Source: JADGGV01 sp035715725
GTDB lineage: Bacteria; Gemmatimonadota; Gemmatimonadetes; Longimicrobiales; RSA9
Assembly (NCBI GenBank): GCA_035715725.1
Contig: DASTKT010000108.1
Span: forward strand, 1 to 16,751
Length of the DNA stretch: 16,751 nucleotides
Direction: 5' to 3'
Below the pieces are notes generated by a model. It ran no database searches, had not been told where the DNA came from, and saw nothing but the letters and a program-made list of their open reading frames with translations. The position numbers and the translations under genes were made by a program. This document shows positions 5,697 through 13,203 of the stretch, one piece after another (within the stretch, counting starts at the first letter, position 1; each line of letters begins with the position of its first letter).

Positions 5697-7244
5697 ATGC
5701 CCGTGAAGAACCTCCGACCGGGCCAGCGCCTCCGGGCCGTCTGCCTCCTCGTCGGCGTGACGCTGGGTCTCGCCGCTTGCACCGCCGATGACGGTGGGAT
5801 CGGGCCGGACACGCCGGCGTCACTCGCGATCACTCCTGGCGACCTGCGGCTGGAGGCGTACGACACGGCCCGCCTCGTCGCCACGGCCTACGACGCCGGA
5901 GGGCGCGCCGCGCCCACCGGGAATCTCCGCTGGTCGTCGACCGACACCGGCGTGGCCGCGGTCGACTCCACGGGCATGCTGACGGCCCGGGGCGCCGGCT
6001 CCGCGGAGGTCGTCGTGACGGCCGGGCGGGTGCGCGCCGCGGGGCGCGTGACGGTCGTTCCGCTCCGCTTTACCCTCGTCGCCGTCGGCGACCACCACGC
6101 CTGCGGCCTCACGGCCGGCGGCAGGGTGTACTGCTGGGGCTCGAACATCGGCGGCGCGTTGGGGGCGGGCTCCGCGCCCGAGACCTGCGGGCAGCCGTAC
6201 CTCCCGTGCAGCACGGTCCCCGTCCCCGTCGCCGCGGCATCGGCGTTCGACTGGATCGGCGCCGGGACGGAGTACGGTTGCGGCCGGGCGAAGAGCGGCC
6301 AGGTCTATTGCTGGGGCGAGGGGTCGCGGGGCGCGCTCGCGGGAGGGAGCACCGAGCCGTCGGCGACGCCCCGGCTCGCGGCCGCGACGCCGTTCCGCGC
6401 GGTGGCGTCGGGCGGCCTCCACTCCTGCGCCATCGAAGCCGGCGGGTCGACCGCCTGCTGGGGCGCGAGCTTCGCCGGCGAGCTCGGCGCCGCCTCGACG
6501 GCGGAGCGCTGCCTCGGGCTCTCGGCGGACGGGAAGGCGCACCCGTGCAGCACCCGTCCCGTGCGCCTCGACGACGACCCCGGGTTCGTGGCGCTCGCGG
6601 TCGGCGGCCACAGTTGCGGGCTGTCCGCCAGTGGGGAAGCGCGGTGTTGGGGGAGCAACGCGGCGGGCCAGCTCGGAGGTCCCGTCGAGCCAGGGACGTG
6701 CGGCGACGGGGAGCCGCCGTGCTCGGCGCGACCCGTCCCGGTCGCCGGAGGGCTCGTGTTCCGCTCGCTCGGCGTCGGCGACCGGCACACCTGCGGTCTC
6801 ACGGCCGGCGGCACCGCCTATTGCTGGGGGAGCAACCTCCGCGGGCAGCTCGGCGCCGAGGCGACCGAGACGTGCCCCCTGGGACAGCTCACGGAACCCT
6901 GCGCGCGGACCCCGCAGCCCGTCAGCGGTGGGCTGGCGTTCGCGCGCATCTTCGCCGGGCCGGCGGCAACGTGCGCGCTCACGGACGCGGGGCGGGCGTA
7001 CTGCTGGGGCGCCAATTCCGATGGCCAGCTCGGCGACGGCACGACCGATGACCGCGTGGCTCCGTCGCCGGTGGCCGGCAACCTCCTCTTCGCGCACCTC
7101 TCCATCGGCGCCCACACGACATGCGGCGTGACCCTCGCCGGCGACGCCTACTGCTGGGGCCGCGGCCGCTGGGGCGAGCTCGGCGATGGCTCGCGGGAGG
7201 ACCGCCTGACCCCCGTGCCCGTCAGCAAGCCCGGGCGGTCGTAG
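5697..7244 (+). CDS. RCC1-repeat lipoprotein with N-terminal BIG2-like domain
   Basis: This 515-residue protein starts at ATG 5697, chosen because it begins a full lipoprotein signal peptide: positive N-region (K4, R7, R11, R13), hydrophobic core, and lipobox LAAC with Cys28. The frame is open upstream to 5466, but that part overlaps the protease gene. Residues about 40-121 are a bacterial Ig-like group 2 (BIG2) domain (SLAITPGDLRLEAYDTARL; WSSTDTGVAAVDSTGML; VTVVP). Residues about 122-510 hold seven RCC1-type blades, each with a Cys-x-x-x-x-x-G-x-x-x-C-W-G core (YCWG, ACWG or RCWG); the fixed cysteine pairs suggest disulfides in an extracytoplasmic propeller. Such propellers are binding scaffolds, and the ligand is unknown. 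It begins seven bases after the protease stop and no clear ribosome-binding site is visible, so translational coupling is likely. Its GC is back at the level of the rest of the window. Confidence 0.85.
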   Translation: MPVKNLRPGQRLRAVCLLVGVTLGLAACTADDGGIGPDTPASLAITPGDLRLEAYDTARLVATAYDAGGRAAPTGNLRWSSTDTGVAAVDSTGMLTARGAGSAEVVVTAGRVRAAGRVTVVPLRFTLVAVGDHHACGLTAGGRVYCWGSNIGGALGAGSAPETCGQPYLPCSTVPVPVAAASAFDWIGAGTEYGCGRAKSGQVYCWGEGSRGALAGGSTEPSATPRLAAATPFRAVASGGLHSCAIEAGGSTACWGASFAGELGAASTAERCLGLSADGKAHPCSTRPVRLDDDPGFVALAVGGHSCGLSASGEARCWGSNAAGQLGGPVEPGTCGDGEPPCSARPVPVAGGLVFRSLGVGDRHTCGLTAGGTAYCWGSNLRGQLGAEATETCPLGQLTEPCARTPQPVSGGLAFARIFAGPAATCALTDAGRAYCWGANSDGQLGDGTTDDRVAPSPVAGNLLFAHLSIGAHTTCGVTLAGDAYCWGRGRWGELGDGSREDRLTPVPVSKPGRS

Positions 7245-7295
7245 GAGACCCCACCGACGACGCGCCACGGCGCTGCCCCCGCCGCCACGTTCCCC

Positions 7296-7324
7296 TTGAC
7301 GTTCTATGGAAGGCGACGCACCTT
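7296..7324 (+). promoter_or_regulatory. Weak promoter candidate for the PadR-ADOP-EEP operon
   Basis: TTGACG at 7296-7301 is five of six to the -35 consensus. The -10 position 17 bases later (CACCTT, 7319-7324) is poor. It lies about 70 bases before the PadR start in the only gap large enough for a promoter. I see no clear PadR operator palindrome. Confidence 0.28.
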
Positions 7325-7391
7325 ACCTCAACCTTCTAGTGGAACTCGCCCGCGCGCACCACGAGGCGCCCGCGGCCACCACCGACCCGCC

Positions 7392-7721
7392 ATGCGACTC
7401 GACCTCCTTCAAGGCACCCTCGACATGCTGATCCTCCAGGCGCTCACCTGGGGGCCGATGCACGGCTACGGCGTGGCGCGGTGGCTGGAGCGGACGACGG
7501 ACGATGCGCTGCGGGTGGAGGAGGGCTCGCTCTACCCGGCGCTGCACCGGATGACGAAGCGGGGTTGGCTGAAGGCGGAGTGGGGGATCAGCGAGAACAA
7601 CCGGCGCGCGAAGTACTACACGCTGACCGAGGAAGGCCGCCGGCAGCTTCGGGCGGAGGCGGCGAGCTGGGCGCAGTTCACGGCGGCGGTGGCCCGCGTG
7701 ATGGCCCCCGGCGCCGCCTGA
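7392..7721 (+). CDS. PadR family transcriptional regulator
   Basis: This is a 109-residue winged-helix repressor. The start at ATG 7392 gives the usual beginning of this subfamily (MRLDLLQGTLDMLIL); an open extension to 7296 adds only Arg/Pro-rich sequence and overlaps the putative promoter. PadR hallmarks in order are: HGYGVARWLE (residues 24-33), the recognition segment EEGSLYPALHRM (43-54), the wing ENNRRAKYYTLTEEG (68-82), and a short C-terminal dimerisation helix rather than the long PadR C-terminal domain. This compact form is the one repeatedly found next to ADOP permeases. The gene ends 16 bases before the ADOP start, so it probably represses its own operon in response to an unknown ligand. 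No strong ribosome-binding site is visible. Confidence 0.92.
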   Translation: MRLDLLQGTLDMLILQALTWGPMHGYGVARWLERTTDDALRVEEGSLYPALHRMTKRGWLKAEWGISENNRRAKYYTLTEEGRRQLRAEAASWAQFTAAVARVMAPGAA

Positions 7722-7737
7722 GCCCGCGGCGCGCGCG

Positions 7738-10464
7738 ATGGCCTGGATCCCGGACCGCTACCGCGAGCTGCGCCGGCTCGTGCGGGGCGAGCGGCCGGAC
7801 GAGGAGCTGGCGGAGGAGTTCGCGTTCCACGTGTCGATGCGCGTGGAGGAGAACGTCGCGCGGGGGATGGCGCCGGAGGCGGCCCGGCGGGAGGCGGAGC
7901 GGCGCTTCGGCGACGCGCGGGAGTACCGGGAGGCGACGCTGGCGATCGATCACGACATGGCGCGGGAGCGGCGACGCATGGAATCGTGGGGCACGCTCAT
8001 CCGGCAGGTGCGGCTCGCGGCGCGGTCGCTGGCGCGGAGCCCGGGCTTCACCGTCGTGGCCGTGGTCACGCTGGCCCTCGCGCTCGGTGCGACGGTCGCG
8101 GTGTTCTCGCTCGTCGACCGGGTCGTGCTCCGCCCGCTGCGCTATCCGGCGGCGGAGCGGCTGGTCTGGATCGACAGCCCGGTGCCGGGGTTGAACCCGG
8201 ACTGGCGCTGGGGGATCTCGGAGGGCGGCTACTGGTTCCTGCGGCGGAACGCGCGCACGCTGGGCGACCTGGGCGTCGTGAATACGGGGTCGCTCGGCGT
8301 CGGCGGCGGCGACGCGCCCGCGGAGCAGGTCTCTGCGGCGTTCGCGAGCGGCGGGCTGATGCGCGTGCTGGGCGCGCGGCCGATCCTTGGCCGGCCGATC
8401 CTCCCGTCGGACGAGGTGGACTCCGCGGGCGTCGTCGTCCTGGGCTACGATTTCTGGGCGCGTCGCTACGGCCGCGACCGGGAGATCCTCGGGAAGACGA
8501 TCGAGGTGTCCGGCCGCCCGGCCCGGGTGGTCGGCGTGCTCGCGCGGGGCTTCCAGCTCCCGGACCAGGCGGTCGACCTCTGGATCCCGATCCCGCTCGA
8601 CTCGGCGGCGCGGCCGGTCAACTCGCACTACCTGAACGCGATCGCGCGCGTGAAGCCCGGCGTCCCGCTGGCCGCGGTGCAGGCCGAGCTGGACCGGCTG
8701 ACGGCGCGCTTCGTCGAGGCGATGCCGAGCGCGTACTCCCCCGGCTTCGTGAACGCGTCGCGCTTCCGCACGGCCGCGAGGCCGCTGCGCGACTACGTGC
8801 TCGGGGACTCGGCCCGGACGCTCTGGATGCTGCTCGGCGCGGTCGCGCTCGTGCTGCTCATCGCCTGCGCGAACATCGCGAACCTGTTCCTGGCGCGCGC
8901 GGAGGCGCAGCGCCGCGAGGTGGCGGTGCGCACGGCGCTCGGCGCGAGCCGGCGCCAGCTCGCGGCGCGGTTCCTGGCCGAGACGCTGCTGCTCGCGCTG
9001 GCCGCCGGGCTGCTCGGGCTCGGCCTCGCCTGGGCCGGGCTGCGCGTCCTGCTCCGCCTCGCGCCGACGGACCTGCCACGCATCGCCGAGGTCGGCATCG
9101 GCGGCGCGAGCGTCGGATTCGCGGCGGCGCTCTGCCTCCTCGTCGCGCTCGCGTTCGCGGGCGTGCTCTACGCGCGCTCGCGCGGCCCGCTCCTCATGCG
9201 CGCGCTGCGCGAGGGCGGCCGGGGGACGACGCCGGGGCGGCAGTTCGTCCGGCGCGCGCTGACCGTCACGCAGGTCGCGCTCGCGCTCGTGCTCCTGGCC
9301 GGCGCCGGGCTCCTCCTCCAGAGCTTCCTCCACCTCCGCGGCGTCGATCCCGGCATCCGCGCCGAGGGTGCGCTCACGCTCGACGTCGCGCTGCCGGGGG
9401 CGAAGTACCCGGAGCGCGACGACCGCGTCGCGTTCTACGACCGGCTGCGCGAGCGCGTCGCAGCGATCGCCGGCGTCCAGGCCGTCGGGCTGGCGCAGGG
9501 ACTCCCGATGCAGCGCGACCTCGGCCCGTTCAAGGGCGGCGGCTGCGCCTCGCTGCGGGTCGGGCAGGGCGACGAGCGCGGCATCGAGGCCGGCTGCATG
9601 CCGACGATCGTGGTGTCCCCCGGCTACTTCCGGGCGATGGGGATCCCGCTCCTCGCCGGGCGGGAGCGCGAGCCGGTGGACGACCGCAACCGCACCGGCG
9701 CGGCCGTGCTCAGCCAGGCGCTGGCGCGGCAGCTCTTCCGCGGGCAGGACCCGATCGGCCACCTCGTCGGGCCGTACGGGACGATCCCGCTCAGCCCCGT
9801 CGTCGGCGTGGCCGGCGACGTCCGCGGCGACGGCCTCGACAAGCCGCCCTACCCGGTCGTCTACATCCCGTACCGGCCGGCGGCGCAGTACAAGTGGTGG
9901 GGGTGGGACACGCCCGACGCGATGACGCTCGTCGTCCGGGCGCCCGCGGTGCCGACGGCCCGCCTGGTGCAGGAGGTCCGCCGCGCCGTCGCCGAGCTCG
10001 ACCCGTCCGTTCCCGTGGCGAACATCGCGCCGCTGAGCGACGTCGTCGCCCGCTCGGATTCCGTGGTGCGCCGCTCCTTCACGCTCCTGCTTCTCGGGCT
10101 CGCCGCCGGGATGGCGCTGCTCCTCAGCGGCGTCGGGATCTACGGCGTCATCGCCTACCTCGTCGCGCAGCGGCGCGCCGAGATCGGCGTGCGCATGGCG
10201 CTCGGCGCCGGCGTCGGGCAGATCGGCCGCCTGGTCGTCCTCCAGTCCGCGAAGCTGGCGGGCGCCGGCGTGGCCGTCGGCCTGGTCGCGGCGCTCGCGG
10301 CCACGCGGCTGCTGTCGTCGCTCCTCTTCGACGTGCGCCCGACCGATCCCCTCACGCTCGGCGCCGTCACGCTCGCGCTCCTCGCCGTCGCGCTCCTGGC
10401 GAGCTACCTCCCGGCCCGCCGCGCCGCGCGCATCGACCCGGTCGAGGCGCTGCGGTCGGAGTAG
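7738..10464 (+). CDS. ADOP-type ABC transporter permease (duplicated MacB_PCD/FtsX)
   Basis: This is a 908-residue inner-membrane protein. Residues about 1-80 are the cytoplasmic permease prefix (RYRELRRLVRGERPDEELAEE; APEAARREAERRFGDAREY). Then follow TM1 (104-131, with LALALGATVAVFSLVDRVVL), a MacB_PCD periplasmic domain, and a first FtsX unit (about 362-442) with the motif REVAVRTALGASRRQL. A second TM plus MacB_PCD copy follows, and a second FtsX unit (about 782-908) with RAEIGVRMALGAG, ending PARRAARIDPVEALRSE. This doubled layout and length match the 'acidobacterial duplicated orphan permease' family (TIGR03434 type). It lacks an ATPase of its own and none of the MacB type lies nearby. 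By analogy with MacB it may be a mechanotransmission or export component; the substrate is unknown. It sits in an operon with PadR upstream. Codon third positions drift from G-rich at the 5' end to C-rich at the 3' end. Confidence 0.93.
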   Translation: MAWIPDRYRELRRLVRGERPDEELAEEFAFHVSMRVEENVARGMAPEAARREAERRFGDAREYREATLAIDHDMARERRRMESWGTLIRQVRLAARSLARSPGFTVVAVVTLALALGATVAVFSLVDRVVLRPLRYPAAERLVWIDSPVPGLNPDWRWGISEGGYWFLRRNARTLGDLGVVNTGSLGVGGGDAPAEQVSAAFASGGLMRVLGARPILGRPILPSDEVDSAGVVVLGYDFWARRYGRDREILGKTIEVSGRPARVVGVLARGFQLPDQAVDLWIPIPLDSAARPVNSHYLNAIARVKPGVPLAAVQAELDRLTARFVEAMPSAYSPGFVNASRFRTAARPLRDYVLGDSARTLWMLLGAVALVLLIACANIANLFLARAEAQRREVAVRTALGASRRQLAARFLAETLLLALAAGLLGLGLAWAGLRVLLRLAPTDLPRIAEVGIGGASVGFAAALCLLVALAFAGVLYARSRGPLLMRALREGGRGTTPGRQFVRRALTVTQVALALVLLAGAGLLLQSFLHLRGVDPGIRAEGALTLDVALPGAKYPERDDRVAFYDRLRERVAAIAGVQAVGLAQGLPMQRDLGPFKGGGCASLRVGQGDERGIEAGCMPTIVVSPGYFRAMGIPLLAGREREPVDDRNRTGAAVLSQALARQLFRGQDPIGHLVGPYGTIPLSPVVGVAGDVRGDGLDKPPYPVVYIPYRPAAQYKWWGWDTPDAMTLVVRAPAVPTARLVQEVRRAVAELDPSVPVANIAPLSDVVARSDSVVRRSFTLLLLGLAAGMALLLSGVGIYGVIAYLVAQRRAEIGVRMALGAGVGQIGRLVVLQSAKLAGAGVAVGLVAALAATRLLSSLLFDVRPTDPLTLGAVTLALLAVALLASYLPARRAARIDPVEALRSE

Positions 10465-10475
10465 CGGCGCGGAAC

Positions 10476-11330
10476 ATGGTCGGACGTCCGCTTCGTGAAG
10501 CACCGGGCGCCGGCCCCGGCGGGGGCGCCGCGCCGGGCGCGGACGGCCGGCTCCGCGTCGCCACGTACAACTTCCTCCACGGCGGCAGCAAGCGACGCGG
10601 CGGGCACTGGAGCCGTCTCGTCCGGGAGCTGGCGCCGGACCTGCTCCTGGCGCAGGAGTGCCGGCGCCCGGAGGCCGCGCCGGGCGAGGACTTCCGGCCT
10701 TCGCCGGCGGACACGCTGGTCTGGGCGCCGGCCGGGCCGGCGGGGTGGGGCACCGCGCTCTACGGCCGCTCCCTGGCCGCGACGCCGATCGACGTCCCCG
10801 ACTTCCGCGGCTGGGTCGCCGGCGCCGAGCTCCCCGCCGCTGCCGCGCCCGCCGGCCGGCCGCTCCGTGTCTTCAGCGTTCACTGCCCCGCCGGGGAGCG
10901 GGGCTACGTCCGCACCATGGGTGAGATCCTGGACCGGCTCGCCCCCTACGGCGACGGCGCGGACCTCGTGATCGGCGGCGACCTCAACGTCGTCGTGGGC
11001 GTGCGCGGCCCGGACGAGCCGGTGCGCATGAGCCGCGGCGAGCGCGAGCTGCTCGCGCGCCTGGCCGGCGAGCTCGGCCTGATCCCCTGCTGGCAGACCG
11101 CGAACCCGGGCCTCCCGCTCGCCCAGACGCTGCGCTGGTCCGCGAACCGCGCCGCGCCCTACCACTGCGACGGCATCTTCGTCCCCGCCGCGTGGGCGCC
11201 CGCGCTCGTCGCCTGCCGTGTCGTGAGCGGCCCGGCGTGGGACGCGCTCAGCGACCACAACCCCGTCGTCGCCATCTTCGACGTGAGCGTCCTCGGCGCG
11301 GCGCGCGGCGCTCCGCTCGATCCCGCCTGA
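10476..11330 (+). CDS. Endonuclease/exonuclease/phosphatase family protein
   Basis: This 284-residue protein has the motif set of the EEP (DNase I-like) metal-dependent phosphoesterase fold: ATYN with Asn32, LLAQEC with Glu61, a His136 in FSVHCP, GGDLNVV with Asp169 and Asn171, and LSDHNPVV with Asp260/His261. These positions correspond to the Mg-binding and catalytic residues of the fold, so it is predicted to be active. Substrates in this superfamily range from nucleic acids to phospholipids and inositol phosphates, and the sequence does not decide between them. No signal peptide is visible; the first 25 residues are Gly/Ala/Pro-rich, so the true start could be slightly internal. ATG 10476 lies 11 bases after the ADOP stop, without an obvious ribosome-binding site, so it is likely cotranscribed with PadR-ADOP. 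A role alongside the permease is not established. Confidence 0.82.
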   Translation: MVGRPLREAPGAGPGGGAAPGADGRLRVATYNFLHGGSKRRGGHWSRLVRELAPDLLLAQECRRPEAAPGEDFRPSPADTLVWAPAGPAGWGTALYGRSLAATPIDVPDFRGWVAGAELPAAAAPAGRPLRVFSVHCPAGERGYVRTMGEILDRLAPYGDGADLVIGGDLNVVVGVRGPDEPVRMSRGERELLARLAGELGLIPCWQTANPGLPLAQTLRWSANRAAPYHCDGIFVPAAWAPALVACRVVSGPAWDALSDHNPVVAIFDVSVLGAARGAPLDPA

Positions 11331-11552
11331 GGTCGGCCGGGGGTCGGCGCGGCGCCGCGGTCCAGCCGCGCGGCCGAGCCGCCGCTCCGACGCCCCGACC
11401 GGCGACGCTGGCACGCTCCCCGCACACGCCCCGCGGACAGGGACCCGCCCGCACACGGCGTCGCGGCGGGCCGGGCGCGCCGCCCCGGTCGTCGGCGCCC
11501 GCCGCGCCCATCGTCGCCCGTCGCGGCGCGACGCCACTTCACGGAGGATGCC

Positions 11553-11891
11553 ATGGCCAACCGCATCGCCTACTTCGAGATCGTCGGCGACGACGCCGCG
11601 CGCCTGCGCGAGTTCTACGGCAAGGCCTTCGGATGGGACATCGACCAGCTCCGGACCCCCGGATACGCCCGCATCGACGAGGGCGCCGGGATCCCCGGCG
11701 GGATCCGCGAGGAGAAGGACGAGCCGCCCGACAAGGTCTTCTACGTCCAGGTCCCCGACCTGAACGCCGCGCTCCGCCGCATCGAGGACGCCGGCGGCCA
11801 GATCATGCTCGAGCCCACCGAGATGCCGGGCGTGACCTTCGCGCTGTTCCGCGATCCCGGGGGGAACATGATGGGGCTCGTGAAGGAGTGA
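11553..11891 (+). CDS. VOC family (glyoxalase/bleomycin resistance fold) protein
   Basis: This 112-residue protein has a strong GGAGG ribosome-binding site at 11543-11547, five bases before the ATG. It is a single VOC module with two beta-alpha-beta-beta-beta repeats: IAYFEIVGDDAARLREFYGKAFGWDI for the first, and VFYVQVPDLNAALRRIEDAG followed by FALFRDPGGNMMGL for the second. The usual 'FYGKAFGW' and 'DPGGNMMGL' family signatures are intact and the length is normal for a small cytoplasmic VOC protein that would act as a dimer. The first-strand metal position reads Glu (YFEI) rather than His, and the later positions are weakly conserved, so an enzymatic role cannot be assigned. Members include dioxygenases, epimerases and antibiotic-binding proteins. 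It appears to stand alone, with 222 bases upstream and 76 bases downstream to its neighbours. Confidence 0.9.
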   Translation: MANRIAYFEIVGDDAARLREFYGKAFGWDIDQLRTPGYARIDEGAGIPGGIREEKDEPPDKVFYVQVPDLNAALRRIEDAGGQIMLEPTEMPGVTFALFRDPGGNMMGLVKE

Positions 11892-11967
11892 CGCGCCCGG
11901 CCGGCACGGCCGTTGCCCCGCGTCGCGGCGCCCCATGACCGCGACCTCGACCACGAGCCGACCGACC

Positions 11968-12747
11968 ATGCGCCTGCGTCACCTTGCCGCCCTCGCGCTT
12001 CCGCTCCTCGCCTGCGGCCGCCCCGCCGACCGCCAGGCCGACCGCGAGCGCGCCGCCGACACCGCCGCCGCCGCGCCGGGGCCGTCCGCCCCGGCGCCGG
12101 CGCCGACGGGTGGCGTGACCACGGCGCCGGCGACGCCGGGAGGTGCGACGACCGGCACGCCGCCGTCCGCCGCGGCGCCGGCGCCCGCCGGGACCGCCGC
12201 CGCCCGACCGCCCGCGCCCGCCCCGGTGCCCGCGCCCGGGACCGGCGGGCCGGCCGCCGGCATCCCCGCCGAGGTCCTCGTCCGCCGGAACGCCTGCCCG
12301 TTCGAGTGCTGCGTCTACCGCGACTGGACCGCCGAGACCGCGATCCCGGTCGTCCCGACGCCGCGCTCCGGCGCCGCGCCGGCGTTCACGATTCCGAAAG
12401 GCCAGACCTTCCGCGCCGATTCAGGCAGCCTGTTCGTGACGGGCATCGCGCGCGTCGTCGTGACCGACACGGTGCCGCTCGGCCAGGGCCGCCCGCCGCT
12501 CCTCCCGGGCGACACGATCGTCCTCCTCGACCACGTCGGCGAAGGCTACTGGAACGTCTTCCGCCGCGGCGAGGTGCTGCGCGAGGTCCCCGGCTTCTGG
12601 GACCCCGGCAGCCGCCCCCGCTCCGGCAAGCTGCTCGGCAAATACGCCAAGCAGTGGTGGGTCCACGCCACCGCCCCCGACCGCCGCCAGGGCTGGTTCC
12701 GCGCCGACACGACCTACCGCTTCAAGGGCGCGGATCGCTGCGCCTGA
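11968..12747 (+). CDS. Hypothetical lipoprotein with CPFECC motif
   Basis: This is a 259-residue protein. ATG 11968 is preferred over the in-frame ATG at 11935 because it begins a compact lipoprotein signal: MRLRH, hydrophobic core, lipobox LLAC with Cys16. The upstream extension is Thr/Ser-rich and would bury the signal. Residues about 20-100 are an Ala/Pro/Gly-rich low-complexity linker, typical of a tether from the membrane. The globular part (about 105-259) starts with three cysteines in ACPFECCVYRDW (110, 114, 115). It then has beta-rich segments (FTIPKGQTFRADSG; VVVTDTVPLG; DTIVLLDHVGEGYWNVFRRGE) resembling an SH3-like barrel, and finishes with a fourth cysteine (258). The four cysteines may form two disulfides. 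I do not recognise a named family. Neighbours give no functional hint; a hairpin follows the stop codon. Confidence 0.72.
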   Translation: MRLRHLAALALPLLACGRPADRQADRERAADTAAAAPGPSAPAPAPTGGVTTAPATPGGATTGTPPSAAAPAPAGTAAARPPAPAPVPAPGTGGPAAGIPAEVLVRRNACPFECCVYRDWTAETAIPVVPTPRSGAAPAFTIPKGQTFRADSGSLFVTGIARVVVTDTVPLGQGRPPLLPGDTIVLLDHVGEGYWNVFRRGEVLREVPGFWDPGSRPRSGKLLGKYAKQWWVHATAPDRRQGWFRADTTYRFKGADRCA

Positions 12748-12830
12748 GCCCCCCGCACCCCCACCCGGCTGTTCTCGAGCAGGGCCGGGTGAGCGCGCGC
12801 GGGCAAGGTTACCGGCAAGGGTGCGGGGGC
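12748..12830. terminator. Nested inverted repeat after the lipoprotein gene, possible terminator
   Basis: An inner hairpin pairs CACCCGGC (12762-12769) with GCCGGGTG (12784-12791). An outer stem pairs 12748-12760 (ending CCGCACCC) with GGGTGCGGGGGC (12819-12830), with one bulge. The structure begins directly after the stop codon. No T tract follows, so intrinsic termination is uncertain; it may instead be an mRNA-stabilising or Rho-related structure. Confidence 0.4.
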
Positions 12831-12867
12831 AACGGGCCAGGGTCCATCGTACCGGTACCCGGCTCGT

Positions 12868-12883
12868 CCCGAGCACGCTCGGG
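12868..12883. repeat. Short perfect hairpin
   Basis: CCCGAGC and GCTCGGG are separated by two bases (AC), giving seven perfect pairs. A palindromic GTACCGGTAC lies just upstream (about 12849-12858). Both fall between the lipoprotein and the small membrane protein gene, and no function is evident. Confidence 0.4.
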
Positions 12884-12922
12884 TGCGAGTGAGGTGCGGG
12901 TGTGGAAGGGACAGCATATCTC

Positions 12923-12951
12923 TTGACCCGCGACGAACTTGCCTCCATCCT
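12923..12951 (+). promoter_or_regulatory. Promoter candidate for the small membrane protein/ABC exporter operon
   Basis: TTGACC (12923-12928) and CATCCT (12946-12951) are 17 bases apart. The -35 is good and the -10 is only three of six. The site lies 33 bases before the ATG at 12984, with a locally AT-richer stretch (AGCATATC) just upstream. Confidence 0.38.
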
Positions 12952-12983
12952 GTGGCTGCCCCTCCCCCCGGAGCCCAGGAAAA

Positions 12984-13145
12984 ATGCATTACCTGCAGTA
13001 CGTCGTCGCGTACGTCCTCGCCGTTCCCGACAAGGTGGTGGACTTCCTCTCGTCTCCCTGGTCCGTGCAGGGCATGGCCATCGGCGTGGTCGCCGTCGCG
13101 GTCTGGGGAATCCTGATGATCCGCCGGAGCGCGCCCCGGGCCTGA
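12984..13145 (+). CDS. Small single-pass membrane protein (53 residues)
   Basis: The ATG at 12984 has an AGGA just upstream (12977-12980) and a promoter candidate further up. The peptide begins MHYLQYVVAYVLAVPDKVVDFL, an aromatic-rich amphipathic or partly membrane-embedded segment. This is followed by a clear transmembrane segment at residues about 30-48 (MAIGVVAVAVWGILMI) and a short basic tail (RRSAPRA). The composition is unlike chance frames in this GC-rich DNA, which supports it being real. It ends 80 bases before the ABC ATPase start, with a strong hairpin in between, so it may belong to the exporter operon or be separately regulated. I recognise no family. Small membrane proteins of this kind sometimes modulate a neighbouring transporter, but that is speculation here. 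Confidence 0.6.
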   Translation: MHYLQYVVAYVLAVPDKVVDFLSSPWSVQGMAIGVVAVAVWGILMIRRSAPRA

Positions 13146-13179
13146 CCGACGGCCAGGATCGTGCGGCGCGGCCGGGCAC

Positions 13180-13203
13180 GCCGGCGCCTTCCTCGGCGCC
13201 GGC
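13180..13203. promoter_or_regulatory. Strong hairpin in the ABC ATPase leader
   Basis: A perfect nine-base stem (GCCGGCGCC / GGCGCCGGC) closes a six-base loop (TTCCTC). It ends 22 bases before the ATPase ATG at 13226. No T tract follows. It could act as a terminator or attenuator separating the 53-residue gene from the exporter, or limit ribosome access to the ATPase start. Only the sequence symmetry is seen. Confidence 0.45.

Noticed and set aside
7678..10503. 941-residue open frame on the minus strand opposite the ADOP gene
   Set aside because: It is rich in Arg, His, Asp and Glu without any domain. It is the expected mirror frame of a GC-rich gene with G/C third positions, and the plus-strand ADOP is unmistakable.
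11331..11552. Short GC-rich inverted repeats between the EEP and VOC genes
   Set aside because: The longest stem found is about five pairs (CGCGG/CCGCG), which is common by chance at this GC content. No gene was seen either.
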